From a virus, in IMG/VR virus record IMGVR_UViG_3300046472_000159, positions 1 to 49,325 of that record: a stretch of 49,325 nucleotides of DNA, one strand, 5' to 3'. Shown piece after piece: positions 37,248-44,539 of the stretch. The notes beneath the pieces were generated by a model. The model saw only the letters and a program-made list of their open reading frames with translations, ran no database searches and was not told the DNA's origin. How positions within the stretch are numbered: position 1 is the stretch's first letter; every line of letters begins with the position of its first letter. Position numbers and translations under genes: made by a program.

Positions 37248-37835
37248 ATGGACCCCGGCCCCGAACTGCTCCGCATGAGAATCCACGGCCAGCCTGCCGG
37301 GGCCGGGTCTAAGACGCCGGTGCCGAACGGTCGCTGGCAGGGTAAGCGGTTCATCCCCTTCACCGACGGGCGCGGTGTGCCGGTCGTCAGCCTGCGCCCG
37401 GCGTCGAAGCTGACCGAACCCTGGATGGAACTGGTCGAACGCGAGGCCGCGATCGCCTGGGCAGGCCGTGAGCCGCTGAGCGGGCCGCTGTGGGTCGATC
37501 TGACCTGTTTTGAGACTAGGCCCCAGGCTCACTACCGGACGGGCCGCTACGCGCATCTGCTGCGTCCTGACGCCCCTGCGTTCCCCGACGTAACGACGAC
37601 TCACGACTCGGGGAAGATGCGCCGGGCGATCGAGGACGCGCTGACCAATGCGAAGGTCTGGACCGACGATAAACGGATCGTCGACGGCCGCGACCGCAAG
37701 CGGTACGCCGACCCGCCCCATAAGCCCGAGCCGTGCGCGGTGATCCGCGTCGGCAGGATGATCGCCTCGACGGCGACCGAGGCGGGGCTGATCTCGCCGG
37801 ACCCAGCCGACCAGGCCGCCCTGCCGGTCGGCTAG
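37248..37835 (+). CDS. rusA: RusA-like Holliday junction resolvase
   Basis: This 195-residue protein has the RusA signature in its second half: FPDVTTTHDSGKMRRAIEDA, LTNAKVWTDDKRIVDGRDRK and RYADPP, with the conserved Asp residues that bind metal. RusA cuts four-way DNA junctions during recombination or before packaging. It is the only plus-strand gene in this region. An internal ATG at 37275 (MRIHGQPAGAGSKTPVPNGR) is an alternative start and begins the typical RusA N-terminal strand. Its stop overlaps that of the convergent gene within CTAG. Confidence 0.85.
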   Translation: MDPGPELLRMRIHGQPAGAGSKTPVPNGRWQGKRFIPFTDGRGVPVVSLRPASKLTEPWMELVEREAAIAWAGREPLSGPLWVDLTCFETRPQAHYRTGRYAHLLRPDAPAFPDVTTTHDSGKMRRAIEDALTNAKVWTDDKRIVDGRDRKRYADPPHKPEPCAVIRVGRMIASTATEAGLISPDPADQAALPVG

Positions 37836-38029
37836 CGCAGCCGGGTCCGGGAGTGCATGCTGCCCGGGGTGAGCGGCGCGTTGTCGGGCCGCGCCGCCCC
37901 CTTCTTCGCCCGTCGAGTCTTACCTTTCATCCAACCGCTGCCCTTGCCCCGAGTGTGCGGCTGACCGCCGCGTTCTGCGTTCTCGTTGCGTCTGGGCATG
38001 ATCGGCGTCCAGCCGACACGGTAAGCCAC
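37832..38029 (-). CDS. Basic hypothetical protein
   Basis: This 65-residue protein has a GTG start, with AGGGGG 8 bases upstream. It contains PRRNENAERGGQPHTRGKGS and GWMKGKTRRAKKGAARP, and is strongly basic. It may bind nucleic acid. ATG 37999 is an alternative start. Confidence 0.55.
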   Translation of the reverse strand: MAYRVGWTPIMPRRNENAERGGQPHTRGKGSGWMKGKTRRAKKGAARPDNAPLTPGSMHSRTRLR

Positions 38030-38040
38030 GGCGTCGCCCC

Positions 38041-38340
38041 CTAGCTCGGCGGGAAAACCGCGTCGAGCAGCCGGTCGCGGACCATGCGCGCGTCGGCCAG
38101 GTGATCGGCCTGCGCCCGGCTCGGCATCGGCACATCGGCACCGGCCGCGATCATCGCGACCCAGACCTCTTCGGGCAGGCGAAGAGACACCGGCGCTGAG
38201 GCCCCTGCCGCGACCTCGGTCCACTCAGGGCCATCGCCGATCGGGGTCCAGACCCGGCCTCGGGAATCGCCCCAGCCGTCCTCGACGACCCAGACGTTGA
38301 CCATCTTCGTCGCCGCTTCGCGCTCGACCTCGACCCGCAT
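38041..38340 (-). CDS. Hypothetical 99-residue protein
   Basis: The N-terminus is beta-rich (MRVEVEREAATKMVNVWVVE, DGWGDSRGRVWTPIGDGPEW). The C-terminus is helical (SLRLPEEVWVAMIAAGADVP, then ADHLADARMVRDRLLDAVF), resembling a ribbon-helix-helix or dimer helix pair. It overlaps the upstream gene by TGATG. Function is unknown. Confidence 0.65.
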   Translation of the reverse strand: MRVEVEREAATKMVNVWVVEDGWGDSRGRVWTPIGDGPEWTEVAAGASAPVSLRLPEEVWVAMIAAGADVPMPSRAQADHLADARMVRDRLLDAVFPPS

Positions 38341-38681
38341 CAGGTGTCCTCGGGGTCGGGCGCCGGTGCCTGCGCGCCCTCGATCGGGGTGATCGCCCAC
38401 TCGACTTTCGGCTCGGCGGTGCCTGCGAATTCCGACCAGCGCGAAACCGGGACCGCGACCATGCGCTGCCCCTTCTGCCCGGGGACGCCGCCGTTGATCT
38501 CGCTGTCGTCGAGCGCCATCTTCACGGCCGCCGCCGCGCTCGACGCCCGGTAGTCGTCGAGGATTACCAGGGCGGTGATCTCGCGGCCCTCGACGACCTT
38601 GCCGGGGTTGATCTCGGCACGTTCCGGGGAGGCGTGTATGTAGCCGACCCGGTAGACGGTCGCCTTCTTTTCATCGGCCAT
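38340..38681 (-). CDS. Hypothetical 113-residue protein
   Basis: It contains EITALVILDDYRASSAAAAV followed by KMALDDSEINGG and VAVPVSRWSEF, an alpha/beta pattern in which a conserved RW could bind a partner. The end is Pro-rich. The start lies 11 bases inside the upstream gene. Function is unknown. Confidence 0.65.
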   Translation of the reverse strand: MADEKKATVYRVGYIHASPERAEINPGKVVEGREITALVILDDYRASSAAAAVKMALDDSEINGGVPGQKGQRMVAVPVSRWSEFAGTAEPKVEWAITPIEGAQAPAPDPEDT

Positions 38682-39153
38682 CGGTGATTCCTTTCGTTGG
38701 GGGGATCAGGTGTTCGTCAGGGATGAAGTAGGCCGGACGACCGGTGCCGGGGTCTGCCCAGAACTCTTGCGACTTGCCCCGCTCGCCGCTGATGAAGCCG
38801 ACGATTTCAAAGGCGGGCGCGGTGCCGCGCGCCAGGTAAAAAACATGGTCGTCGCGATCCTCGGGGTGCAAGATCAGCCGACCGTTCGCGCGGTGGGTGT
38901 GCCGGACCTGGATTCCCTCGCCGATGTCGCCGTCGTAGTCGGGCCGAGGGTCGTCGGACCAGTAGCGGTCTAGCATTTTCGCTGTCGCCAACTCGGATGC
39001 TGCGGCTTCGATATGCGTACTCCAGTTGTCGGCCCCGTCGTGGCCCCATCTATGCCGCCCGCCGCTGCGAAGCCGTCGGACCCGTCGGTTGGACCCGACC
39101 GACGCCGCCAGCGATAGCTCTGCCCAGGTGAGCGTTACCTCGATCGCGCTCAC
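38671..39153 (-). CDS. PD-(D/E)XK nuclease-like protein
   Basis: This protein has 160 residues. HIEAAASELATAKMLDRYW is a conserved helix with Glu. PRPDYDGDIGEGIQVRHTHR has the Asp and a QVR that can replace the (D/E)XK. LILHPEDRDDHVFYLARGTA and FEIVGFISGERGKSQEFWAD follow as beta strands. This set fits small phage restriction-like folds, seen next to recombination genes. GTG start overlaps the exonuclease stop by GTGA. Catalysis is not certain. Confidence 0.65.
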   Translation of the reverse strand: MSAIEVTLTWAELSLAASVGSNRRVRRLRSGGRHRWGHDGADNWSTHIEAAASELATAKMLDRYWSDDPRPDYDGDIGEGIQVRHTHRANGRLILHPEDRDDHVFYLARGTAPAFEIVGFISGERGKSQEFWADPGTGRPAYFIPDEHLIPPTKGITDGR

Positions 39154-40391
39154 GACGCCGGGATCTTCCGCTTCAGGAATTCCGTGCCGACGCGCGGCTT
39201 GAAATGCTCGCCGGTGTCGATCTTCTCCCCGTAGGCGTTGCTCGCCTCGATCGCGGCCTGTAGCTCGGCCTTGTCGCGGACCTCTTCACCGTCCTTCTCG
39301 ACGAAGATGTAGGCGTTGTCGTTGCCGCACCGGACGCCGCGCACACCGTCGCCCAGGTCGAGGACGCCGGGCTGCTCGGCCTCCAGTTTGAGCGCCGCCT
39401 TCTTCAGCCGTCGCCCGAGTTTTTCGGCGCGGCGCGACATGAAATAGCGGTTCGCCGCCGCCGCCTCAAGATCCTCCAGGCTGTCGAGGCTGGCATGCTG
39501 GGATTCGGGCCGCAGCAGTCGCGGCAGCGGGCAGTCGTACTCGCAGGGACACTCGGCACAATGCGTCCCCGGCGTCGCCTGCCAGCGCCCCTCGCCCAGG
39601 TTGACCTCGCGCAGGCGCCGAAGCTGATGCTCAACGTCGAGCCGGAAGTCGAGCAACTGCTGGCGCGTGACGGTCACGCCCCGCGTCGCCAGGCCCTCCA
39701 GGCGGGCGAAGCGCGGGAAGCGCAGCGCCAGCCGGAAGCGGTCGAAGTCGGCGCCGATGCGGCCCATCTCCGTTTCGCCTTCGGCGACCCCGAGCGCGTA
39801 GAGCATCGTCTGGAAGTTCCCGGCGAAGTAGGGGCGGCCGTCGCGGGTGAAGCTCTGCTGCTTGAACTCCTCGGGGTCGGGCATCGCGAAGCTGGTTTTG
39901 TAGTCGACGACTTCGCAGGCCCCGCCGCCGAGGTTGTCGACGCGGTCGATGTGGCCCTGGATGGTGAAGTCGCCGATCTCCAGCGTGAAGGGAAGCTCGA
40001 CGCCGAGGACCCGCTCGGCGTCGATGTATTCGTACTCGCACCAGTTGCTCACCATGTAGCGCAGGGCGTCGCGCTCGACGGCGTGGACCTGAAGGTGCGG
40101 GTTCTCGTCGTAGTAGGCGAGTAGCTCATCCTTGCCCCATTCGGGCGGCACTCGCCCCTCGCCCTCGCGCAGGGCCAGCTTCGTCAGCCGCTCGACGACG
40201 GCGTGGAAGATGCTGCCCCGGTTCAACTCATGCGACCCGGCGCCCGCGCCGTATTTCAGGTACAGGAAGGCGGCTCGATCGCAGCGGTCGTGGACCTTCA
40301 GGAACGTCTGCGAGGGCCGCCAGTCGGCCGGGAGGTCGGGCTGCTCGGCCTCGTCGACCGGGGGTAGGTTGCGCCAGTCGATCTCAGGCAT
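39150..40391 (-). CDS. RecB/Cas4-like PD-(D/E)XK exonuclease with an iron-sulfur cluster
   Basis: This protein has 413 residues. Cys37 and the cluster CAECPCEYDC (Cys278, 281, 283, 287) probably hold a 4Fe-4S cluster. The nuclease core has GSIFHAVVE (His63), GHIDRVD (Asp149), CEVVDYKTS (Asp163, Lys165) and QTMLYALG, the order seen in Cas4/AddB enzymes. A C-terminal helical and beta part follows. It would resect DNA ends for RecT, encoded two genes upstream. The ATG at 40391 overlaps the upstream stop by 8 bases. Confidence 0.88.
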   Translation of the reverse strand: MPEIDWRNLPPVDEAEQPDLPADWRPSQTFLKVHDRCDRAAFLYLKYGAGAGSHELNRGSIFHAVVERLTKLALREGEGRVPPEWGKDELLAYYDENPHLQVHAVERDALRYMVSNWCEYEYIDAERVLGVELPFTLEIGDFTIQGHIDRVDNLGGGACEVVDYKTSFAMPDPEEFKQQSFTRDGRPYFAGNFQTMLYALGVAEGETEMGRIGADFDRFRLALRFPRFARLEGLATRGVTVTRQQLLDFRLDVEHQLRRLREVNLGEGRWQATPGTHCAECPCEYDCPLPRLLRPESQHASLDSLEDLEAAAANRYFMSRRAEKLGRRLKKAALKLEAEQPGVLDLGDGVRGVRCGNDNAYIFVEKDGEEVRDKAELQAAIEASNAYGEKIDTGEHFKPRVGTEFLKRKIPAS

Positions 40392-40623
40392 CGACGACCC
40401 CTTTGACCTCGATCCCGTAGGCCCAGCCGCCGCCCTCCAGCCCGGCGACGAACATTGGGCCATGCTCCCCCAACTCCAGCGCCTTGACGTTGGCGAAGTG
40501 CCTCTCGCCTGCCGGGTCGGCGGTCGGCTGTAGGCATACGTCCAGCCGCGTGACCTTGCACTCGCCCAGCCGTTCGACGATGGCGGTATCGCCGACGCTG
40601 AGGATCTGTGGGTCGCTACTCAT
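40384..40623 (-). CDS. Hypothetical 79-residue protein between RecT and exonuclease
   Basis: This is a beta-rich small protein (SVGDTAIVERLGECKVTRLD, ERHFANVKALELGEHGPMFV, GGWAYGIEVKGV). The ATG overlaps the recT-like stop by 8 bases, and its own end overlaps the exonuclease start. Position suggests a partner of the recombination pair. Confidence 0.65.
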   Translation of the reverse strand: MSSDPQILSVGDTAIVERLGECKVTRLDVCLQPTADPAGERHFANVKALELGEHGPMFVAGLEGGGWAYGIEVKGVVDA

Positions 40624-41647
40624 CGTCGCCGCCCTCCTCGGTGGCCGTGCCCTCAACCGTCACGTAGGTCTGGGCCGCCTTGATCCGGGCCGGGTTGTTG
40701 GCTTCGCGCTCGCACTTGTCGATCGCCGCCTTGACCTCGGCGTCGGAGAATCGATCCTTGATCTGGGCATAGAGGCCCTGAAGCTCGACCTCGCTGTCGC
40801 GCAGCGACTCCAGCGCCTCGATCGTGTTGTCGAGCCGGTCATGGGAATGCTCGGCCCCCTTGACCATCCGGTCGAACATCGCCGGGAGCATGCGGGAGGG
40901 GTTGGCTTCCTTCAGTTCGTCGTAGACCTCGCGGCAACGGGCGCGCTGGTCGTCGGCGCGCTTGTCGGTCAGCGCCTCGGCTTTCGGCGGCTCCAGGGCC
41001 TCGCGGATCTCGCCCGACTCCTCGCCCCATTTCTCGTCATCCAGGTAGATCGGCTGGCCGCCGATCACATCGGGGAAGTGCAGCCTGATCCCCTCGGCCA
41101 GCGCCCGCCAGGTGAGCATGACCTCGGGATAGTTGGCCCAGGTCGACTTCGACGCGAATTTCGGCACGGCCTGCCGGGCATGCTCGATCGTCCAGACGAT
41201 GTTCGGCTTCTGCTTCTCCCAGACGTAGCCGCCGTCGGTCGCCGGTTCGCGGCGCAGGAATTCGATCTCGACCTTCTCGGGCGTCCGCTTGACGACCTTG
41301 TAGTCAACGTCGGGCCGCCGCTTGACGACGGCGGCGAGCAGCTTGCCTTCGATCAGGAACACCGACTTGCCTTCGGATTCAAAGGCCGAGATGCCCTGCA
41401 TGGACGCCGACGGGCTGACGCCGAGGTCCATGCCAATCATTATCTTCACGGCCGCGCGGGCGGGGTCCTTGTCGATCCCCGAGTACAGGCCCGACTTGGC
41501 GAACACGATGCCGAGTTCGATCGCCGCGAGGTAGTTGGGCGAGGGCAGGACGCCGGGCGGCAGCGTGACCTCGGCGGACGGGGACAGTTGATCGGGCGCG
41601 ATCGGCTCGATCTCAGTCGACGGCCCGGGGGCCGGTGAGTCGGACAT
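40616..41647 (-). CDS. recT: RecT-family single-strand annealing protein
   Basis: This protein has 343 residues. PNYLAAIELGIVFAKSGLYS, then AAVKIMIGMDLGVSPSASMQ, GISAFESEGKSVFLIEGKLL, IVWTIEHARQAVPKFASKST and YPEVMLTWRALAEGIRLHFP follow the RecT pattern (G.x.GV.P..A, GK..L...L, ML..RA.....R..FP). The C-terminal 120 residues are helical. It should pair complementary strands made by the nearby exonuclease. The promoter at 41692 and leader CTATCCACTCACGAAGGG lie just upstream. Confidence 0.88.
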   Translation of the reverse strand: MSDSPAPGPSTEIEPIAPDQLSPSAEVTLPPGVLPSPNYLAAIELGIVFAKSGLYSGIDKDPARAAVKIMIGMDLGVSPSASMQGISAFESEGKSVFLIEGKLLAAVVKRRPDVDYKVVKRTPEKVEIEFLRREPATDGGYVWEKQKPNIVWTIEHARQAVPKFASKSTWANYPEVMLTWRALAEGIRLHFPDVIGGQPIYLDDEKWGEESGEIREALEPPKAEALTDKRADDQRARCREVYDELKEANPSRMLPAMFDRMVKGAEHSHDRLDNTIEALESLRDSEVELQGLYAQIKDRFSDAEVKAAIDKCEREANNPARIKAAQTYVTVEGTATEEGGDDE

Positions 41648-41691
41648 ATTCGGTTTCCCTTCGTGAGTGGATAGGCGATGCGAACAGGTGC

Positions 41692-41721
41692 AGCGTACCG
41701 GCTAGCCCGGCGTCAAGTCAA
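41692..41721 (-). promoter_or_regulatory. Promoter with an overlapping copy of the shared box
   Basis: TTGACT (41716-41721), 18 bases, TACGCT (41692-41697). An overlapping TTGACGCCGGGCTAGC (ending at 41716) matches the shared box but has no -10 at the usual 17 bases, which suggests the box is conserved as an operator in its own right. It drives the recT operon. Confidence 0.65.
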
Positions 41722-42188
41722 GAGAACGGAAAGCGACGCTCGACCTGCTCGTCGAGGCCCCAGTTGCCGACGAAGTCGAGAACGTGGCTGGGAAGGGCGA
41801 CGCGGGGCACCTTCAGCGTCGGCGTCGCGTGAGCGTCGAAGCGTCGATGATGCCCCTCGCAAGCGATCCCACCGTTGCGGGCGTCCCAGGCGGCGAGCAG
41901 GATCAGGTCGCGGGTGTCGAGGGGGAGAATCCACCATCCCGTCGTCGAGTCGACTGTTTCGTGCAGCAGCGCCGCCAGCGCATGTTCGACCCGCTGGCGG
42001 CTGATGAAGTGGAACCGCTCCAGTCGCCCCGAGCAGGGACGGCGGCGCGGGTCATGGTCGGCCAGGAAGCAGAGCGGATCAGCGCCGGGGTAGGCTGGCG
42101 GCGGCGGGCGGAAGGCGATGGCGCCGCGCTCATCGACCCCGTCGCGGAACGCCTCCCGCAGCCACTCGGGGGCCTTCGGCTTAGCCAT
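41718..42188 (-). CDS. HNH-like endonuclease (small variant)
   Basis: This protein has 156 residues. FLADHDPRRRPCSGRLERFH and FISRQRVEHALAALLHETVD are followed by LAAWDARNGGIACEGHHRRF and DAHATPTLKVPRVALPSHVL. C..GR..RFH.I..Q, D.RN, and CEGHH.R.D are the layout of a small HNH family found in phage genomes. Here Phe replaces the usual His of the first H, so activity is uncertain. It is the last gene of its operon. Confidence 0.7.
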   Translation of the reverse strand: MAKPKAPEWLREAFRDGVDERGAIAFRPPPPAYPGADPLCFLADHDPRRRPCSGRLERFHFISRQRVEHALAALLHETVDSTTGWWILPLDTRDLILLAAWDARNGGIACEGHHRRFDAHATPTLKVPRVALPSHVLDFVGNWGLDEQVERRFPFS

Positions 42189-42403
42189 CAGACCGCGACG
42201 CCGTTGACGCCGCGCTCGCGGAAGAACCGGTCGGCGACGCGAGCGGCTTCGACGCTGAACCGCCCCACGATTTCGGCGTCCGTCATCTGCCCGTAGTCGG
42301 CGTCGAGTCGGTAGCCGCGTCCGCCCCCAGCGATCGGCGGGAAGCGACGACCGATCTGCCGGTCGAGGTCGGCCCCGATCTGGCTCCAGGCCCGGTCAGC
42401 CAT
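42188..42403 (-). CDS. Hypothetical 71-residue protein
   Basis: This is a helical protein (WSQIGADLDRQIGRRFPPIA, MTDAEIVGRFSVEAARVADR). The ATG lies in an 8-base overlap with the upstream gene. It has no recognised domain. TGATG-like coupling suggests co-expression with the HNH-like gene. Confidence 0.65.
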   Translation of the reverse strand: MADRAWSQIGADLDRQIGRRFPPIAGGGRGYRLDADYGQMTDAEIVGRFSVEAARVADRFFRERGVNGVAV

Positions 42404-42656
42404 CAACGACCTCGATCTCGCTGCACTTCCAGACATAGGGGCCGCTCGGCCCTTCGCGCCGGTAGTTGCGGGCATGAGTGCTGAATGTCTCGGGCGGGTC
42501 GATGCCCGGCCACGCGACGACGACGCGAGGGTTGCCGCCTTCGTCGTCCTCTTCGATCGTCACGACTTCGCCGACGGTGCGGCCGTCGCCCCCGTCGATC
42601 TGGGCGCCCTGCTCGATCGGCTTGTTCTCGGCGTCGATGATCTCTAGCTCGGGCAT
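42396..42656 (-). CDS. Hypothetical 86-residue beta-rich protein
   Basis: GDGRTVGEVVTIEEDDEGGN and PRVVVAWPGIDPPETFSTHA, then YVWKCSEIEVVDG, read like an SH3- or KOW-like barrel. It overlaps the upstream TopoVI-A-like gene by TGATG. Function is unknown. Confidence 0.65.
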   Translation of the reverse strand: MPELEIIDAENKPIEQGAQIDGGDGRTVGEVVTIEEDDEGGNPRVVVAWPGIDPPETFSTHARNYRREGPSGPYVWKCSEIEVVDG

Positions 42657-43588
42657 CAGTCCTCCCTTCCGTCGATCAGCCGCTCCAACTCCTCGACGAT
42701 CGCGGCTCGCTCGATTTCAGACTCGGCCTCGACCTCGCGAAGCTGGTCCATGTCGGTCCATTCCTCACACGCCTGCTCGACCATAGTTTTCAGCAGGGGC
42801 GGGTCAATCGCCTCGGCCTGGGCAGTCTGGAAGCGCCCCTCATCTTCCCAGCGTTTTGAGCGCCCATCGGACTTCTTCGGGGGCGCCGTGTCGATTTCAT
42901 ACTCGTCGACTTGGTCGAGGGTCAGGGCCACGCGCTCGGCGCGGAAGAGATCCTCATAGTCGGAGATCAGGCCGCCGCCAGAACGGCCGACGTAGAAGGC
43001 CGAGGCATCTTCAAGGATCGCCGTGAAGATCGACTCGCCCGAGGGGTCGTAATCGCCAATGTGCAGCAGGACGGTCGCGTCGTCCTCGGCGAGCGCACGG
43101 CGCGCGATGTCGTGCGTCGCCGTGACCGAGAGGAAGCCTCCCGCGCTGAACACCGGGACACCGTAGGGTCGCGCCATTTTCGCCACCATTTCGGCCATGC
43201 CGCCAGCCTCGACCCATAGCTCGATCCGGTGGTCCTGACCCTCGCGGGTCGGTCTGCCGTAATACTGCCCGTCGTTCCTGACCGCCCGCCAGAACTGAGC
43301 GGGATCGTCGTAGCCGCTGCCCGCTGCATGTTCGGAGACTTTGTCGTCGCGGATCGCTGAGAACGGGATCATCTCGGCCCGCCGTGCGCGGACCAGCTTC
43401 TCGCAGAGGTTCTCGTAATCGCGCTCGGTCTTGGGGTACCCATAGCTGCCGACGAGCCGGTAGAAAACCTGCCTCGCCGTCATCGCGCCATAGGATCGGT
43501 ATTCGTCGAGGATCGCCCGCACTTGGTCGATCAGGATGAGTGTCTCTGGCTTCGGGTTCCAGTCGGCGTATCCGCGCGGGCGGGCCAT
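42656..43588 (-). CDS. Spo11/TopoVI-A-like TOPRIM protein (Mini-A type)
   Basis: This protein has 310 residues. The N-terminal winged-helix part has MTARQVFYRLVGSYGYPKTE; Tyr43 is in the position of the catalytic Tyr of the 5Y-CAP domain. RRAEMIPFSAIRDD follows. The TOPRIM domain has ELWVEAGG (Glu127), VFSAGGFLSVTATHDIA, and LLHIGDYDPSG (Asp179, Asp181). This is the organisation of TopoVI A and Spo11, and of the short Mini-A relatives of bacteria and mobile elements. No TopoVI-B-like partner was seen. It may cut DNA for recombination or relieve tangles. Confidence 0.8.
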   Translation of the reverse strand: MARPRGYADWNPKPETLILIDQVRAILDEYRSYGAMTARQVFYRLVGSYGYPKTERDYENLCEKLVRARRAEMIPFSAIRDDKVSEHAAGSGYDDPAQFWRAVRNDGQYYGRPTREGQDHRIELWVEAGGMAEMVAKMARPYGVPVFSAGGFLSVTATHDIARRALAEDDATVLLHIGDYDPSGESIFTAILEDASAFYVGRSGGGLISDYEDLFRAERVALTLDQVDEYEIDTAPPKKSDGRSKRWEDEGRFQTAQAEAIDPPLLKTMVEQACEEWTDMDQLREVEAESEIERAAIVEELERLIDGRED

Positions 43589-44508
43589 CAGGACGCCTCC
43601 TGCGTGAAGGTCACCGTCACATCGCCGGGCGCGTCGACCGGCCCGAGGATCGCTTCGACGCCCGCCTGTACCTCGTCGGCCCGAATCCCGCCGAAGTACC
43701 GGTTGCAGGCGCCCTTCGGCGGCAGGTCGTTGGCGGTCCGGTCGATGTCGGCCCGGCCCGGCCAGTACCCCTCGCGGCGGCGAAACGACAGCACTGACTC
43801 GGCGCTATCGACCGGCCCCCATTTCTTCTTCCGCGCCGTGTAATACGGGACCATCCCGGCTTCCAGAAGGAAGGCGTTGAAGTCGCCGAACTCTCGGTAT
43901 ATCTGCGACGAGGGCGGCAGGCCGTGGCCCTTCCCCTTCCCGCACTCTTCGACGCGGGGCGGGCGACCGTGCTGGTCGCGGAACCGCTGGGCCGCGCCGA
44001 GCATCTGCAAGCGTTCCCACTTGACCCGGTAACCGCCCTTCGGCGGCGGCGTGTACTTCGCATCCTCGTCGACGTTCGGCAGCGCCGCAGGCAGGACCGG
44101 TTTGGCACCGGTCAGGGCAGCGTCACCAGCCATCTCAGCGAGGCCGTCGATCGAGTCGACCCGTTCGCGGCGACCGAGCTTGATGATCCAGTGACACGAC
44201 GCTTTGTAGAGGAGGCCCATCCACGACTCCGGGGGCATCGTGAACAGATAACGCCTGCCCTCATAGACCTCCAGCAGCGCCTCCTGCACCGCTTCTTCGA
44301 TGTCGTCGTGCATACCCCGGCCCATGTAGCGGACCCCCAGCATGTAGCGGATTCGGGCTATGTGGCGCGGGTAGTCGAAGGCGACCAGCGTCGCCGCGAT
44401 CTCGTCGTCGGGCGCCGGGTGCGCGGGTGCCTCTATGTCGTATCCGACCGCTAGGTCGAACTCGGGACCTTCGATCTCTGCGAAGGCGGCGGTGAAGGTG
44501 TCAGCCAT
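43588..44508 (-). CDS. Sigma-factor region-2-like protein with C-terminal homing-endonuclease-type DNA-binding repeats
   Basis: This protein has 306 residues. Residues about 48-125 resemble region 2 of ECF-type sigma factors: DDIEEAVQEALLEVYE (68-83), ESWMGLLYKASCHWIIKLGR (94-113), RERVDSIDGLA. No region 4 HTH follows. Instead about 163-220 (RLQMLGAAQRFRDQHGRPPR, LPPSSQIYREFGDFNAFLLE) and 236-290 (VLSFRRREGYWPGRADIDRT) look like two repeats of the homing-endonuclease-associated DNA-binding type. It could bind core RNA polymerase and direct it to phage promoters. GAAAGG with TATCCCACT lies upstream. Confidence 0.65.
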   Translation of the reverse strand: MADTFTAAFAEIEGPEFDLAVGYDIEAPAHPAPDDEIAATLVAFDYPRHIARIRYMLGVRYMGRGMHDDIEEAVQEALLEVYEGRRYLFTMPPESWMGLLYKASCHWIIKLGRRERVDSIDGLAEMAGDAALTGAKPVLPAALPNVDEDAKYTPPPKGGYRVKWERLQMLGAAQRFRDQHGRPPRVEECGKGKGHGLPPSSQIYREFGDFNAFLLEAGMVPYYTARKKKWGPVDSAESVLSFRRREGYWPGRADIDRTANDLPPKGACNRYFGGIRADEVQAGVEAILGPVDAPGDVTVTFTQEAS

Positions 44509-44539
44509 GCGTTCCTTTCTACGTCGTAGTGGGATATTG

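Noticed and set aside
37072-37278. Possible small plus-strand gene before rusA
   Set aside because: TTG start, strongly Arg-rich product, and out-of-frame overlap with the rusA start; no supporting motif.
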